NCBI GenBank assembly: GCA_038373865.1
Contig: JAXGGA010001151.1
Coordinates: 103,193 to 167,192 of the forward strand
From: Uloborus plumipes
Taxonomy: Eukaryota; Arthropoda; Arachnida; Araneae; Uloboridae
Reading direction: 5' to 3'
DNA: 64,000 bases
Position numbers and translations under genes: made by a program. The notes under the pieces are model-generated. The model made no database searches. It was not told the origin of the DNA and worked only from the letters and a program-made list of their open reading frames with translations. Within the stretch, counting starts at the first letter, position 1. The number at the start of each line of letters is the position of its first letter. This document shows positions 1 through 11,435 of the stretch, piece by piece.

Positions 1-1110
1 TTGTATTTTCCGACTTTGAGGTAAAAATTTCGCTGTGATGCATGCATTAAAAAAAGCTTTTCAATTTTATTACATTTAATAATAAATTAGTAGAACTACG
101 TACTATTTATCGGTATTTTATGTAGATATTGAATGTAACAGTTTTCCTTGTAACAGAGTTATTCTTTTTTGTATTAAAACGTGCATTTTTTCCGTATTTC
201 TTTATATAATTAAAATGCAATCATTTTTGACACAATTATTGGTGACGATATTATTAGTTACATCTCAGCTTCTTTTGGAGCTTTGGCTCTGCTTGTTTCT
301 GCATTGCAACATCTGTTACATTCAATATCTACATAAAATACCAAATAATAAATCTACTAAGTTATTCTTAAATGTAATAAAATTGGAAAGTTTTTTTTAT
401 AATGCGTGCATCACAGTGACATTTTTACCTCAAAGTCATTTCAATACAAAATAATTGTCTTTTTTATACATTTTTAATTTAAAATTGTTATAACTTTTCA
501 ACTATTTGTCTTAGAAAATTAAACCAAGCACTGTAAAATTTAAACCAAGCACTATAAAATAACTCTTTTAAAGCGTTTAAACAGTTACATGAGCGCATTT
601 ACCTGTAAAAGCGGCCATTTTGATGACGTCATCACAGGTGGACCCTTGACCTCAAAAAGAATTAAATCTTTCTAAATGAATCTTTTAAAGAGCGTTCAGA
701 TTATATAGTTGAATTTTTAAATATTTAATTCTATGATGGAGTTTTAGGGGGAGTTAAACAAACGTATTTACCTGTAAAAGCGGCCATTTTGATGACGTCA
801 TTCCAGGTGGGCCCTTGATCTCAGAAAGAAAAATTAAATATTTCTAAATAGCTCTTTCAAAGAGCTTTCAGATGGGATGTTTGAGTTTTGCAATATTTTA
901 ATCTATGATGGATTTTTAAGCAATTAAACGAACGTATTTACCTGTAAAAGCGGCCATCTCGATGACGTCATCACGGGAGTTCATGACTCCTGATCAAGTG
1001 TCTTCCGGCGGTTTTTTGTTCTTATATATGTACATAAGCTCTGTACCAAATTTCACACTGGTATAAGGAAGTGAAATATTTCGGCTGTTTTTGTCGCTAA
1101 CTCCACAGAC
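1..1110. mobile_element. Foldback-like element, truncated right half
   Basis: This is the right-hand part of a copy of the element annotated at 1113-4061, cut by the window start. Bases ~20-145 and ~313-430 form an inverted repeat, so this part folds into a hairpin. It is followed by three ~170-bp repeat units (about 575-1000) and a terminal segment that ends in CTAACTCCACAGAC at 1110. The same order of hairpin, units and terminus is seen again at 2290-4061. The short reading frame at 215-454 lies in the hairpin loop, shows no protein-family signal and is not called. Confidence 0.7.
575..1000 (+). repeat. ~170-bp tandem repeat with CRE-like core, forward units
   Basis: Three units each read ACCTGTAAAAGCGGCC, then TGATGACGTCAT, then a TGACC-type half-site. 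The palindrome TGACGTCA lies at 624-631, 793-800 and 963-970, so the spacing is 169-170 bp. ACCTGT and ACAGGT flank the core, making a small hairpin possible. TGACGTCA is the known consensus of CREB/ATF factors; binding here is not shown. Confidence 0.85.
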
Positions 1111-1224
1111 TAGTCCGTGGAGTTAGTGCAAAAATATTTCACTTCCGGATACCAGCCTGAAATTTTATGTGGGGCTTATATTCACATAGGAGGGAAAAAA
1201 AGGAGACAATTGATCGGAGGTCAA

Positions 1225-2200
1225 GGTCATTCTGTGATGACGTTATCAAAATGGCCGCTTTTACAGGTAAATACGTTTGTTTAACTCCCCCTGAAACTCC
1301 TCCATAGATTGAAATATTGCAAAACTCAAATATATCATCTAAAAGCTCTTTAAAAGAGCTATTTTAAAAGATTTAATTTTTTTTCTAAGGTCAAGAGCCC
1401 ACTTGTGATGCCGTCATCAAAATGGCCGCTTTTACAGGTAAATACGTTTGTTAAACTCCCCCTAAAACTCCATCATAGATTCAAATATTGCAAAACTCAA
1501 ATATATCATCTGAAAGTTCTTTAAAAGAGCTATTTAGAAAGAATATAATTTTTCTTTCTGAGGTCAAGGTCCCACCTGTAATGACGTCATCAAAATGGCC
1601 GTTTTTACAGGTAAATACGTTTGTTTAACTCCCCCTAAAACTCGGTCATAGATTTAAATATTTCAAAACTCAAGTATTTAATCTGAAAACGCTTTAAAAA
1701 ATCTATTTAGAAAAATTCAATTTTTCTTTCTGAGGTCAAGGGCCCACCTGTGATGATGTCATCAAAATGGCCACTTTTACAGGTAAATACGTTCGTTTCA
1801 CTGCTTAAAACTCCATCATAGATTAAAATATTGCAAAACTCAACTATATCATCTGAAAGCTCTTTAAAAGAGCTATTTAGAAAAATTTAATTATTCCTTA
1901 TAAGGTCAAGGGCCCACCTGTGATGATGTCATCAAAATGGCCACTTTTACAGCTAAATACGTTTGTTTTACTGCTTAAAACTCCATCATAGATCAAATTA
2001 ATGAAAAACTCAAAGACATCATCTGAAAGCTCTTTAAAAGAGATATTTAGAAAGATTTAATTATTCTTTCTAAGGTCAAGGGCCCACCTGTGTTGACGTC
2101 ATTAAAATGGCCGCTTTTACAGGTAAATGCGCTCATGTAAGTGTTTAAAACTCCATCATAGATTTAAATATTGCAAAACTGAAATATATCACCCGAAAGT
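1225..2200 (-). repeat. ~170-bp tandem repeat with CRE-like core, reverse units
   Basis: Six units lie in reverse orientation relative to 575-1000. Core octamers are TGACGTTA (1238), TGCCGTCA (1408), TGACGTCA (1582), TGATGTCA (1754), TGATGTCA (1924) and TGACGTCA (2094). Spacings are 170-174 bp. Each core is preceded by AAGGTC(A/C) and followed by ATGGCCGCTTTTACAGGT-like sequence. Confidence 0.85.
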
Positions 2201-2516
2201 GGTTTAAAAGATCTATTTAAAAGTGCTTGGTTTTATTTTCTAAGACAAATAGTTGAAAAGTTAAAACAATTTGAAATTGAAAATTTATAAAAAAAGACAA
2301 TTTATTTGTATTTTCCAACTTTGAGGTAAAAATTTTGCTGGGATGCATGCATTAAAAAAGCTTTCCAATTTTATTACATTTAATAATAAATTAGTAGAAC
2401 TACGTACTATTTATCGGTATTTTATGTAGATATTGAATGTAACAGTTTTCCTTGTAACAGAGTTTTTCTTTTTTGTATTAAAACGTGTATTTTTTCCGTA
2501 TTTCGTTTATATAATT

Positions 2517-2778
2517 GAATCGTTTATTTCGAAAAGGTAACATCTCTATTTTGATCTCCTCTGTCTCTTTAGAAAATTAAACAGCGCACGGTTATATTTT
2601 TGAATGTCATAATCAATGGTTATTTGGTAAATTATTGCAGTAATTGTGTACTTAACTAAAGGCATCTTTTCATTGATTATGACATTCAAAAATATAACCG
2701 TGCTCTGTTTAATTTTCTAAAGAGACAGAGGAGATCAAAAAAAAAAAAAAGATGTTACCTTTTCGAAATAAACGATTC
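2517..2778. mobile_element. Small palindromic MITE inside the foldback element
   Basis: GAATCGTTTATTTCG at 2517 is matched by CGAAATAAACGATTC ending at 2778, and the inverted arms are about 105 bp each around a ~50-bp loop. The equivalent place in the first copy (near 210) reads straight through without this segment, so it is an insertion specific to the second copy. I could not define a target duplication. Confidence 0.65.
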
Positions 2779-3194
2779 AAGTAAAATGCAAGCATTTTGA
2801 CACAATTATTGGTGACGATATTATTAGTTACATCTCAGCTTCTTTTGGAGCTTTGGCTCTGCTTGTTTCTGCATTGCAACATCTGTTACATTCAATATCT
2901 ACATAAAATACCGAATAATAGTACATAGTTCTACTAATTTATTCTTAAATGTAATAAAATTGGAAAGATTTTTTTAGAATGCATGCATCCCAGCGAAATT
3001 TTTACCTCAAAGTAATTTCAATACAAAAAAAAAAAATGTCTTTTTTATACATTTTCAATTTAAAATTGTTATAACTTTTCAACTATTTGTCTTAGAAAAT
3101 TAAACCAAGCACTATAAAATAGCTCTTTTAAAGCGCTTTCGGATGATATATTTCAGTTTTGCAATATTTAAATCTATGATGGAGATTTAAACAG

Positions 3195-3930
3195 TTACAT
3201 GAGCGCATTTACCTGTTAAATCGGCCATTTTGATGACGTCATCACAGGTGGACCCTTGACTTTAAAAAGAAGAATTAAATCTTTCTAAATAGATCTTTTA
3301 AAGCGCTTTCAGATGATATAGTTGAGTTTTGAAATATTTAAATCTTTGATGGAGTTTTAGGGGGAGTTAAACAAACGTTTTTACCTGTAAAAGCGGCCAT
3401 TTTGATGACGTCATTACAGGTAGGACCTTGACCTCAGAAAGAAAAATTAAATCTTTCTAAATAGCTCTTTCAAAGAGCTTTCAAATGAGATGTTTGAGTT
3501 TTGCAATATTTCAATCTATGATGGAGTTTTAAGCAGTTAAACGAACGTATTTACCTGTAAAAGAAGTCATTTTGATGACATCACAGGTGGACCCTTGACC
3601 TCAAAAAGAAGAATTAAATCTTTCTAAATAGATCTTTTAAAGTGCTTTCAGATGATATAGTTGAGTTTTGAAATATTTAAATCTATGATGGAGTTTTAGG
3701 GGGAGTTAAACAAACGTTTTTACCTGTAAAAGCGGCCATTTTGATGACGTCATTACAGGTAGGACCTTGACCTCAGAAAGAAAAATTAAATCTTTCTAAT
3801 TAGCTCTTTCAAGAGCTTTCAGATGATACATTTTGAGTTTTGGAATATTTCAATCTATGATGGAGTTTTAAGCAATTAAACGAAAGTATTTACCTGTAAA
3901 AGCGGTCATCTTGATGACGTCATCACGGCA
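3195..3930 (+). repeat. ~170-bp tandem repeat with CRE-like core, right arm
   Basis: Five forward units have cores at 3234 (TGACGTCA), 3406 (TGACGTCA), 3576 (TGACATCA), 3745 (TGACGTCA) and 3915 (TGACGTCA). Spacings are 172, 170, 169 and 170 bp. A TGACCT or TGACTT half-site lies about 20 bp downstream of most cores. Confidence 0.85.
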
Positions 3931-4063
3931 GTTTATGACTTCTTATCAAGTGTCTCCCGGCGGTTTTTGTTCTTATATATGTACATAAGCTCTGTACCAA
4001 ATTTCACACTGGTATCCGGAAGTGAAATATTTCAGCTGTTTTTGTCGCTAACTCCACAGACTA

Positions 4064-5290
4064 TTGATAGCATCGCATTGCCAAGAATTCACGAGAAATC
4101 ACGATTACTGTCTAATCTTTTATCGCACGACCTTCCTCGCATTTGCGCATGCCTGAGGTTTCTTCTGATTTTCCCAAAACAGGTGGGGAACACAAAGTAA
4201 CTTTCAACCAGGAAGTAAAAACTGAAAGCTCCGGCAAGTCCGTCTCGTAACCCATCACCCCTTTTCAAATTGAAGCGTTCATGACTGCCTGACGTGCCTT
4301 TCGAGGTTAGAAAGTGGTTAGTATTATTAATTTTGTCGTTATTATAAACTTAGTTTCAACAGGCTCTGAAATCATATTTGAAATACAATTAGTAAAAGCA
4401 CTGCCAAATGAACCCACTATACTCGACTGCAACCTTTCTTGACAAGAACATCGTGACGTTTACGTGACGTTAGCCTATGAAAAACGAGCTTAATAAAACG
4501 TTACAGCCTACTTGGCGAATGAGAGGAAGTCTCTAACTGCTTGTGAGCTCTTATTGGCTTCTCCCGTAGTGACGTTGAGTGTCACGTTAAGTTGCTTTCT
4601 AGTATAGCTCACTTGGAAACGCTAGTTATTGATTATTATTCATGAGTGTTTGCAATATATTCAAAAATTGTACGAATACATTTTTGAAATGATCGCTGTT
4701 TTGCCATCGATGTCGCACCCCTATAAATAGCAACGTTTCAAAGTGACAGTTTTAAGACGTCTGGCTCTTTAATATATCTTTCCATATGCTCTCCTAAGGA
4801 TCATGCGAGGTGTCTGGTGGCCGAGAGTGCTTGCGTTTTTTACTGAGCATCACATTTAGCTTGTAAAAATAGTGATTTCTTAACCATTTTGTGTCAATTA
4901 GAAAATTGAACCTGCCGTAAGTATGTATGTAATACATCAATGGAAAGCACTATTTCTTGCATTGACAATGGTTCATGAGTTTTTATTCTACTATAATTAA
5001 AAAAAAAGTTGCAAGTAAAAACTTTTTTTTTCTCGTTTTTTAACAGCTTTGAATTTCGTACAATTTTTGAAATACCAATTTAAAACTTGGCAGTTTCACT
5101 TATCTTGTCATATACTTCCTTTATACCAATTTTTGCTAAAATCGGACATGGCGAGGTCAAAAACGTTTTTCATGATTGATTTGACGTGGAATTGCCCAAA
5201 AATGACTTAAAAATCACTTTTTTCCAGTGCAAGTGTGATGCGCAGCAAAAAACGCAACCACTCTCGGCCGTTTAGTGTTTAGTTTCTCAC
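4064..5290. other. Non-coding stretch with one solitary hAT-like terminus
   Basis: I see no gene here. CATCGATGTCGCACCCCTA near 4707-4726 matches, in reverse complement, the terminal repeat of the hAT-type MITE at 17515-18435 (TAGGGGTGCGACATCGATG). No partner terminus is visible to its left, so this is a lone end or a truncated copy. Confidence 0.5.
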
Positions 5291-5299
5291 TCGTTGCCA

Positions 5300-6015
5300 A
5301 GATAATGACTACGTCGATGTCGATGTTTTGAATAATATGTGCATTTTCGATGTCGATGTTTCGGAAACCGATGTTTTTACCGTCGATGATTTACGGTCGA
5401 TGTTTTTCTAATATCGATGTTTTGAATAATAATGTGTATTTTCGATGTCGATGTTTCGGAAACCGACATTTTTACCGTCGATATTTTCCAATATCGATGT
5501 TTTGAATAATATGTGTTTGTTTCTTTTCGATGTCGATATTTCAGCAAAAAAGGTTTGTTAAAATATGTGATTGCTATATACTCGCTCAAAAATGTATGTT
5601 GTTAATAAGTAGTTGCAGTATTTATCTCATTGTATAAAGTTGTATATTCGTGTTTTTTAAACATGGCTGACTTGTCTTCGGCGGGTTTTTTTCATTCATT
5701 TATTTTTATGTCAATTTTTTACATTTTAGTTATAAAATATTCAGGAAAATGTTACATCACGAATAAGTAGTTACTCGCAAAAAAGTTTTCTCTAATTACT
5801 ACCCATGTTTTACTACAAATGTGTTTAGGCATTGTTGTTTTGCTATTGATGTGTTCTTACAACGTTGATGTTTTTATTAATTTAGAACAAAAATGTTTCG
5901 TAATACAATGCTGCAAAAAAGGCAAATTGTTAATTAATACTTGTAGTATTTTTCACACAGAAAAGAGTTTTCTTTTTTTACCATTGATGTCTTAGGGTCG
6001 ATGTTTTGCAGATAA
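5300..6015. mobile_element. Degenerate copy of the ATCGATG-rich hAT MITE family
   Basis: Repeated TCGATGTCGATGTTT motifs at 5310-5550 and again near 5995-6010, and a middle segment (about 5560-5640, around ACTCGCTCAAAAATG), match the inverse of 17515-18435. Clear terminal repeats are missing. The frame at 5377-5589 is a by-product of the ATCGATG repeats, not a gene. Confidence 0.5.
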
Positions 6016-6514
6016 CACATTCTATTGGACACAGAGAATTTTTTTTTTCCTTTGGTACTCTAGTTTTAAATTTTCAAGCTCGTTCCCATTTCAAAAATCA
6101 CGAAAACGTTTTTAAAGGTTTTTAATTAATATATTCACTAATTAATTTCATTCGAAGATGCGACCTGGTTAAGAACACTTTCAAACAACTCTTCTTTCAA
6201 AAAAAGATTTAAAAAAAATCAAAACCGGTCCTTCTGCTTAGGCGCTAGAGCGCCTTAGACAGATACAGTGACACATCAGACTTATAACCTTGGAATTTAA
6301 TGGACACTTTTTGACCATTTTCTTGAAAATAAACCGATTGCTAAAGGGTTAAAAAGGTTTTGCGTCGCTTACATTGGAGATAAACACTCCAAACTAATTG
6401 TTTATCACTGAAAACATTCTATACATACAACTTGTAACCCACGTCGGCCTCTGTAAGCTCCAACATGAATTTCATTAAAACAGAATCATCCAGTAGCTAA
6501 CGCACAGGGGGGGG
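6016..6514. other. Non-coding, nothing recognised
   Basis: AT-rich sequence with no long reading frame, RNA gene or repeat structure that I can support. It ends in a poly-G tract at about 6508-6518. Confidence 0.5.
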
Positions 6515-7435
6515 GGGGCGCGAACTAAAATTTTTGGGAGGGGGAAAAGTTATTAATTTGCCGAATGAAGTTCAATTTTCCCGAATGATAAAATACAAGC
6601 ATGCACGCATGTCGAACATGCATAACAGTTAGTGAGAAAAAAAACATTGGGCATCTTTCAAAAAACAATTCTAAAAACTAACAAGAACAAACAATGTTGC
6701 ATTCAAATTGCCGAAACGTCAGTAAAATGTGCCGAATGCAGAAATTATTGGGAGGTCAAAGTGACCTCCCGTGACCTCCCATCAGGAAGCTCCTGCTAAG
6801 GCACAGTGAAAAACACTGCTGGCATTGCACTTGTTTAATGGAACGGGAAAAGGGCTCAAAGCTCGAGGAAGATCAAATAATGAATCCGCTCAAGAAGCCG
6901 TTTATCCGGGACAAGCTCAATATTTGGGATGGAATGAATAAATGAACATTTCGCGGGAAAGGGAGGGAGGGGGGGGAGCGTTGCCCGCAGCCATGATGGG
7001 GATTCGATCCCGCGCTGTTTGTTCTTTCTTCTCGTTCTGTGTGTTCCAAATGGTATGAGCATTGTTCCAAGGAGGGCGAAACAAAAGCTGACTCGGCAGC
7101 ATCGAAAAGAAAAGAAATCACTCATTCAGTGAGATTTTTGTGTACGGGATAAGGGCAGGAGTGCCCAAATGGGAGGTCACTGTGACCTCCCAATCATTTC
7201 CGTATTCGGCACAATTTGCTGACAATTCGGCGATTTGAAGGCAATATTGCAACACCGAGATCATTTGTTCCCATTACTTTTTAGAATTGTTTTTTGAAAG
7301 ATGCCTCATGTTTTTTCTCTCTAAATGTAAGTAAATGTTGTGCTGTGCATACTTGCATTTAATCATTCGTTAAAATTGGAACTTCATTTGGAAAATTGAT
7401 AATTTTCCCCTCCCAAAAATTTTACTTCGGGACGT
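6515..7435. mobile_element. Foldback repeat with ACTAAAATTTTTGGGAGGGG ends
   Basis: The left arm (about 6524-6785) starts ACTAAAATTTTTGGGAGGGG and passes through TTGCCGAATG to the short palindrome GGGAGGTCAAAGTGACCTCCC. The right arm (about 7165-7430) repeats this inverted, ending CCCCTCCCAAAAATTTTACT. A split copy of the left arm occurs at 34320-34500 and 36305-36410. The minus-strand frames at 6856-7125 lie in the unrelated centre and overlap in three frames without any family signal. A motif near 7000, GGGATTCGATCCCGCGC, resembles a tRNA T-arm, but there is no tRNA around it. Confidence 0.6.
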
Positions 7436-8502
7436 CCCTGGATGAGAGATTTAACGTTTGAACCAAATAACGAGTGTTTCAAAACAGTTAGGAATTAGCA
7501 ATGAGTAGAAATTTCAGCATCGTACTGGTGGTCCCTTGGGTCGGCGCATAAGTTCGCTGCATAAATGAATCAAGCATCAATTATTATCTAACCAACTATC
7601 CGTAATGTGTGTGTGTGTGTGCAATGTTCATGTCCCCTCTACAGATCCACAGTTTATGTCGGAAATGAACTAATGGGGGTCGAACGCCAAAAAAGTACGG
7701 AACTGCTCAACTTTTAATTGAAGGACCCAAAAATGGCGCTATGTGTGGCTCTTTCTGCCCGAAATAATCATCGGATCTTATCGATTTGGATTCTAAATTG
7801 TAACATTTTAATGATGTGTCACTATTGATTGTACGCCATCACACACCTATCATGTGAGCGAACCTGGTGCGAGTTTGTAGTGAATAAAAAGCATAAAATT
7901 TAGATTTAAAATCAATCTCATTACATATTTCTCCATCCCGTTATCTAACACCCTGGCAGATCTGTTTCATTTATTGCTCAAATTCCAAGTCATTTTAAAG
8001 CTTGTTTTGCCGGATACTGACGAAGCATAGACCCACTGTCTAATTTTTTTTGCGGGTAAGGAGGCCAATTTTTTTCCTGTTTTTTATTACACATCACTTC
8101 AATGAATAAGCATCCGAAAACGAAGATGCAGCGGCACGGTTAAATAGTGAGTTAAGTTAGAAACGTTAGGATCGCAGATTCACTCCTGCTCTAGGTTTGT
8201 TCGCTTTTTGGTTGACTTTTTTTCACCGAATTCATTTTGCTCCATTTTTCCAAGAATATATGATCGAAACTCATAGTTGGATTTTAACCCACAGTTTTTC
8301 TATGACATTAAAACCGGAAAAGAAGATGTGTATTTTAACATGAATACTATTTCTTGCTTTTTTTTTTTTTTTGGCTCTTTTCTAAAAAGTTCAAAAAAAA
8401 AGTTGTGAGGCATGATTTCATTTTCTTTGTATCAGCGAAAAATAGCAAGTCACCGTGTGCAAGTTTTTCTTTCTTTCTTTTTTTTTTTTGAAAAATGACC
8501 GT
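7436..8502. other. Non-coding, short simple repeats
   Basis: There is a (TG)n tract at about 7605-7620 and poly-T tracts at about 8357-8372 and 8470-8490. GTCGGCGCATAAGTTCGC near 7541 resembles a fragment of the pogo-like MITE at 15261-15815. No gene is supported. Confidence 0.45.
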
Positions 8503-8506
8503 TTAA

Positions 8507-9357
8507 CCGCTTAGTCGTCGTGCCCGTTCCTCATACGGGCAAAATATTCGGGCAAATTTTGTCGTGCCCGTGTCTCATACGGGCTGCGTTTCTGATATTT
8601 TTAAAGCTTCAAAATTTTTACTTTTTGTCATGCCCGTATTAGCTTTTATTTCTACAACTACTACACCTACTAAAGAAGGTAGAAGAAAAACAAATTTGGA
8701 GTTTCGAAAGGATTTAGTCGATGAAATATTGGAGAAATATCAAGCTTCCGTTCCTGTTTCAAGAGGAGGTCGTCCATCGAATGAAGCGTCACTATGTCGA
8801 CAGATTGAACGCCATTTTCCGGAAATAATACCACCTACAGACAAGAAAGCAAATCCTGCGAGAGAATGTAAAGTGTGTTGCAGTAAGACGAATGCAAATG
8901 GCAAAAGAGTTCGAAAGGAGACAAGATACTGCTGCAAAGACTGCAATGTAGAACTATGCATAGCATGTTTCAAAATTTACCACACGCAGAAATATTAACA
9001 TTTCATTCAATATACCCCTGTTATAGATCTCCAATTTTGAAATATTGTTTGTCATCAACGATGCGCATTACTTGAAGAAAATAAAAATTTTCTCCGCTCA
9101 AAATTTACTTTTTCTTTCTCAATCCCTGCATTGAAGTTGTTCAGCCTGTCCTGGATGCGCGAGGAAAGCAAACTTTAAGGTAAAATTGGGTACGTTGATT
9201 AAAATTTTTCTTCCTTTAAAAAACCACTAAATTCAAAGGAAAATGCAGTGTTTTTAATTTTAATATGTTTAAAATATTATGAACATAAAAAAACAAAAAT
9301 TAAAAACCTGATGAATTTTGCTCAGTTTTTGGAAAATAAGCGGTTTGGAGTAAGCGG
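8507..9357 (+). mobile_element. piggyBac-type deletion derivative
   Basis: CCGCTTA starts at 8507 right after TTAA (8503-8506), and TAAGCGG ends at 9357 right before TTAA (9358-9361). TTAA duplication is the hallmark of piggyBac elements. Subterminal motifs TGCCCGT...ATACGGGC occur twice at 8521-8590. Inside is only the C-terminal end of a transposase, so this 851-bp copy has lost most of the gene. A related, shorter element with similar subterminal ACGGGC motifs lies at 41881-42466. Confidence 0.85.
8564..8998 (+). pseudogene. piggyBac transposase, C-terminal fragment with cysteine-rich domain
   Basis: Of 144 residues, only about 38-144 look like real transposase sequence. That part has RGGRPSNEAS (67-76), then the IERHFPEIIPP segment (81-91), typical of the linker before the piggyBac C-terminal zinc-binding domain. 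It is followed by a Cys-rich module with Cys102, Cys105/106, Cys123/124, Cys127, Cys132, Cys135 and His140, ending IYHTQKY. In this family the domain binds the transposon ends; the catalytic Asp residues lie upstream and are absent here. The first ~37 residues come from subterminal DNA, so the annotated Met is unlikely to be a true start. The fragment cannot transpose by itself. The family call rests on motif order plus the TTAA-flanked ends. Confidence 0.8.
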
Positions 9358-9361
9358 TTAA

Positions 9362-10278
9362 ACAAATCGAATTTTTGAATGACTGCCATCTAGCGCGAAA
9401 GTGTTGACTTTCACTGAAATGGTGGGACATCATAAAAGGTCATTGGGCAAATATTGGGGAAGGAATTATCCACCAATGCCCTAACAAAAACTGCCGTTTC
9501 CTCGTCCAAGACATGGCAGGAATATTTTTCGTCTTTCCCATTCCCTGGAGAGTTGGCGGGAAAACGAGCGCTACCTATTGCCCTATTATAACTTGCTTCT
9601 ATCTTCTTTATTGTTCCCATTGATATTGTCTCTTTTAAGTTTCCCATTGATATATCTTCCCATTTTCTAACAAGTATTGTTGGGTAGACCGGTCACCTAA
9701 GCTAAATTTCAGTTTCAAAAACTAATAGCGTGGTTAAAATTGTGGCTACATGACAGTAAAAGCACTTTAGATAGTATCCGTAATTATTTGTTAAAAAAAG
9801 AAAAAAAAAAGGAAGTACTTTTATAGTTCTGCATCAGGTGTCGGTCAAAATTTCCCTTTTTGTCTGATTTTCAAAATAATTGTTCTTAAACTACTTGTAT
9901 CGGTTTTTTTTTCCACCTATGATGATCATGTAGTTCTATCATGTAAAACAGAAATTTTTAGCTAAATCCAACGGATAGTTTTTGAGTCTATAAAGGACAT
10001 ACACAGAAACAAGGTACATACATAGATACATACATTCATTTTTGTATATATAGATGAAATTTTCGCGTTCAAGAGAGGCGCAGAGAAACGGAATCTCATC
10101 ACATTGGAAATGCGTTCTCCTCTTTTTAAGCGCAAATGTATTGAAAGAAAACTCTTTCCTTATCACGTGCCTAGGGGGATGGGGGGAGGGTCAGAAAGAA
10201 ATTTCATGTTTGTAGTCTTCGGTTACTTATTCATACAACTGGGGGGCTGAATTCGTCTCAGTCGGCCGGAAGGACTGA
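9362..10278. other. Non-coding, one unassigned open frame
   Basis: A 78-residue minus-strand frame at 9411-9647 (MGNLKETISMGTIKKIEASY...) is open but shows no motif I recognise and has no visible splice or promoter context. The 9939-10166 minus frame is low complexity. I do not call either a gene. Confidence 0.4.
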
Positions 10279-10440
10279 CTAGTAAGGGGGCTACGGGAAA
10301 AGAAACTGCATTTTGTGATAAAAGCATGAAACTTGGTAGGTTTGTAGACAATGTATAAAAAAACATTTTTAGAAGGGGAGCCAATCGGAAATCCCCCCCA
10401 AACCCCTCTTAGCGGCCATTTTTGGTCCGAAACTAGAAAT
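10279..10440 (+). repeat. Left terminal inverted repeat of the 4-kb element
   Basis: The segment pairs with 14150-14312 in reverse complement. Visible shared blocks are TTTTGTGATAAAAGCATGAAA, ACATTTTTAGAAGGGGAGCC and GGCCATTTTTGGTC. Confidence 0.75.
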
Positions 10441-11435
10441 GGCGCTTTTTTGTAATTATTATTATTATTTTCTTCTTAAATCTTTGGCTATGTCATTACA
10501 TAGGCGTTTATTGTATTTTTTATCGTTTAAAGCTCTACTTAGAGCCTAATTTTAAAAATAACCACCCAAAAATGCCTTTTTTTTGGCAAATCGATTTTTT
10601 TAAGAATAAATTCGTGGAAGTGAATTCCCTCCCCCCACAAATGCATTTTTGGTTTAAGAATGTAAATATACATTAAATAAATGTTTAAAAAAAGTAGGGT
10701 GCCGGTTATCCGGATCCTAATTGACCGAACCGTCCAATTATCCGGTCATGATACCTCTCATTTTTATGACTAAGCACACATCATCGAAAACGTTCCCCAA
10801 GGGTACAAAAGCACAAGAACTTGAGGGAAAAGTTAATGTCAAGATAGCATGATTCAACCAAAATACAATTTAAAGTTTCAATTTCAGAAATTTTAAAGTT
10901 TTAGTTTTAAATTTATTTTTCCTCTAATTTTTATTATTGTTGCCGTTGCTGATTTTTTTTCTTCAAATATGGTCGTTCATTAGGTGACGAATATTTTCCA
11001 GTGTGTTTATCATTGGTAACATGTGTCATTGTTCATATGTTCCCGTAAATGCTATTTATATGGATCGAGATTAGGAAAGATGCTCATATTTTTATAAGTT
11101 ACGGTTTCTCATAGTCTTGTGGTTTTACATGTTCAAAAGTATTGTTTTAAATGCATTTATTTTAATTTTGTTTAAGTGTTAAAGTTTAAATGGTAAACTT
11201 TAATGGTTAAAAATTTAAATGGCATGGTTAAAGCTTTAATGGTTTAAAAGTTTAAATGGCAACCAGGGGTTATGTTTGGTAAAAACAACCCCAGGAAATG
11301 TTGTTTTTACCAAAATTATTACAACAGATATTTACTGGATAAGATTTATTTTCTGTTCGAAATTAACTCCAAAAAAATCTATTGTGCCCTGCAGCAACTT
11401 TAAATGTATCAGTCTTGTACTGAGGTTATGAAACA

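Larger units (their letters stand above)
1113..4061. mobile_element. Complete foldback element with satellite-like arms
   Basis: The element starts GTCCGTGGAGTTAGTG and ends CGCTAACTCCACAGAC, an imperfect terminal inverted repeat, with TA immediately outside both ends (1111-1112 and 4062-4063). The left arm has repeat units in reverse orientation (about 1225-2200). The right arm has them forward (about 3195-3930). The centre is a hairpin-forming segment (2290-3050) carrying a separate inserted palindrome. No coding region is recognisable; the frame at 3967-4200 runs out of the element into flanking DNA and is discounted. The plan resembles foldback elements whose terminal repeats are tandem arrays. 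A TA duplication would suit Tc1/mariner-type mobilisation, which is inference. Confidence 0.7.

Noticed and set aside
575..3930. CRISPR-like regular spacing of repeats
   Set aside because: Units are ~170 bp, imperfect, occur in both orientations and lie in an animal genome; it is a satellite-type array.
6990..7015. GGGATTCGATCCC resembling a tRNA T-arm
   Set aside because: An isolated short palindrome without acceptor, D or anticodon arms; not enough for a tRNA or SINE call.
9411..9647. 78-residue minus-strand frame next to the piggyBac element
   Set aside because: Non-repetitive composition, but no recognised motif, splice site or promoter; kept only as a note.
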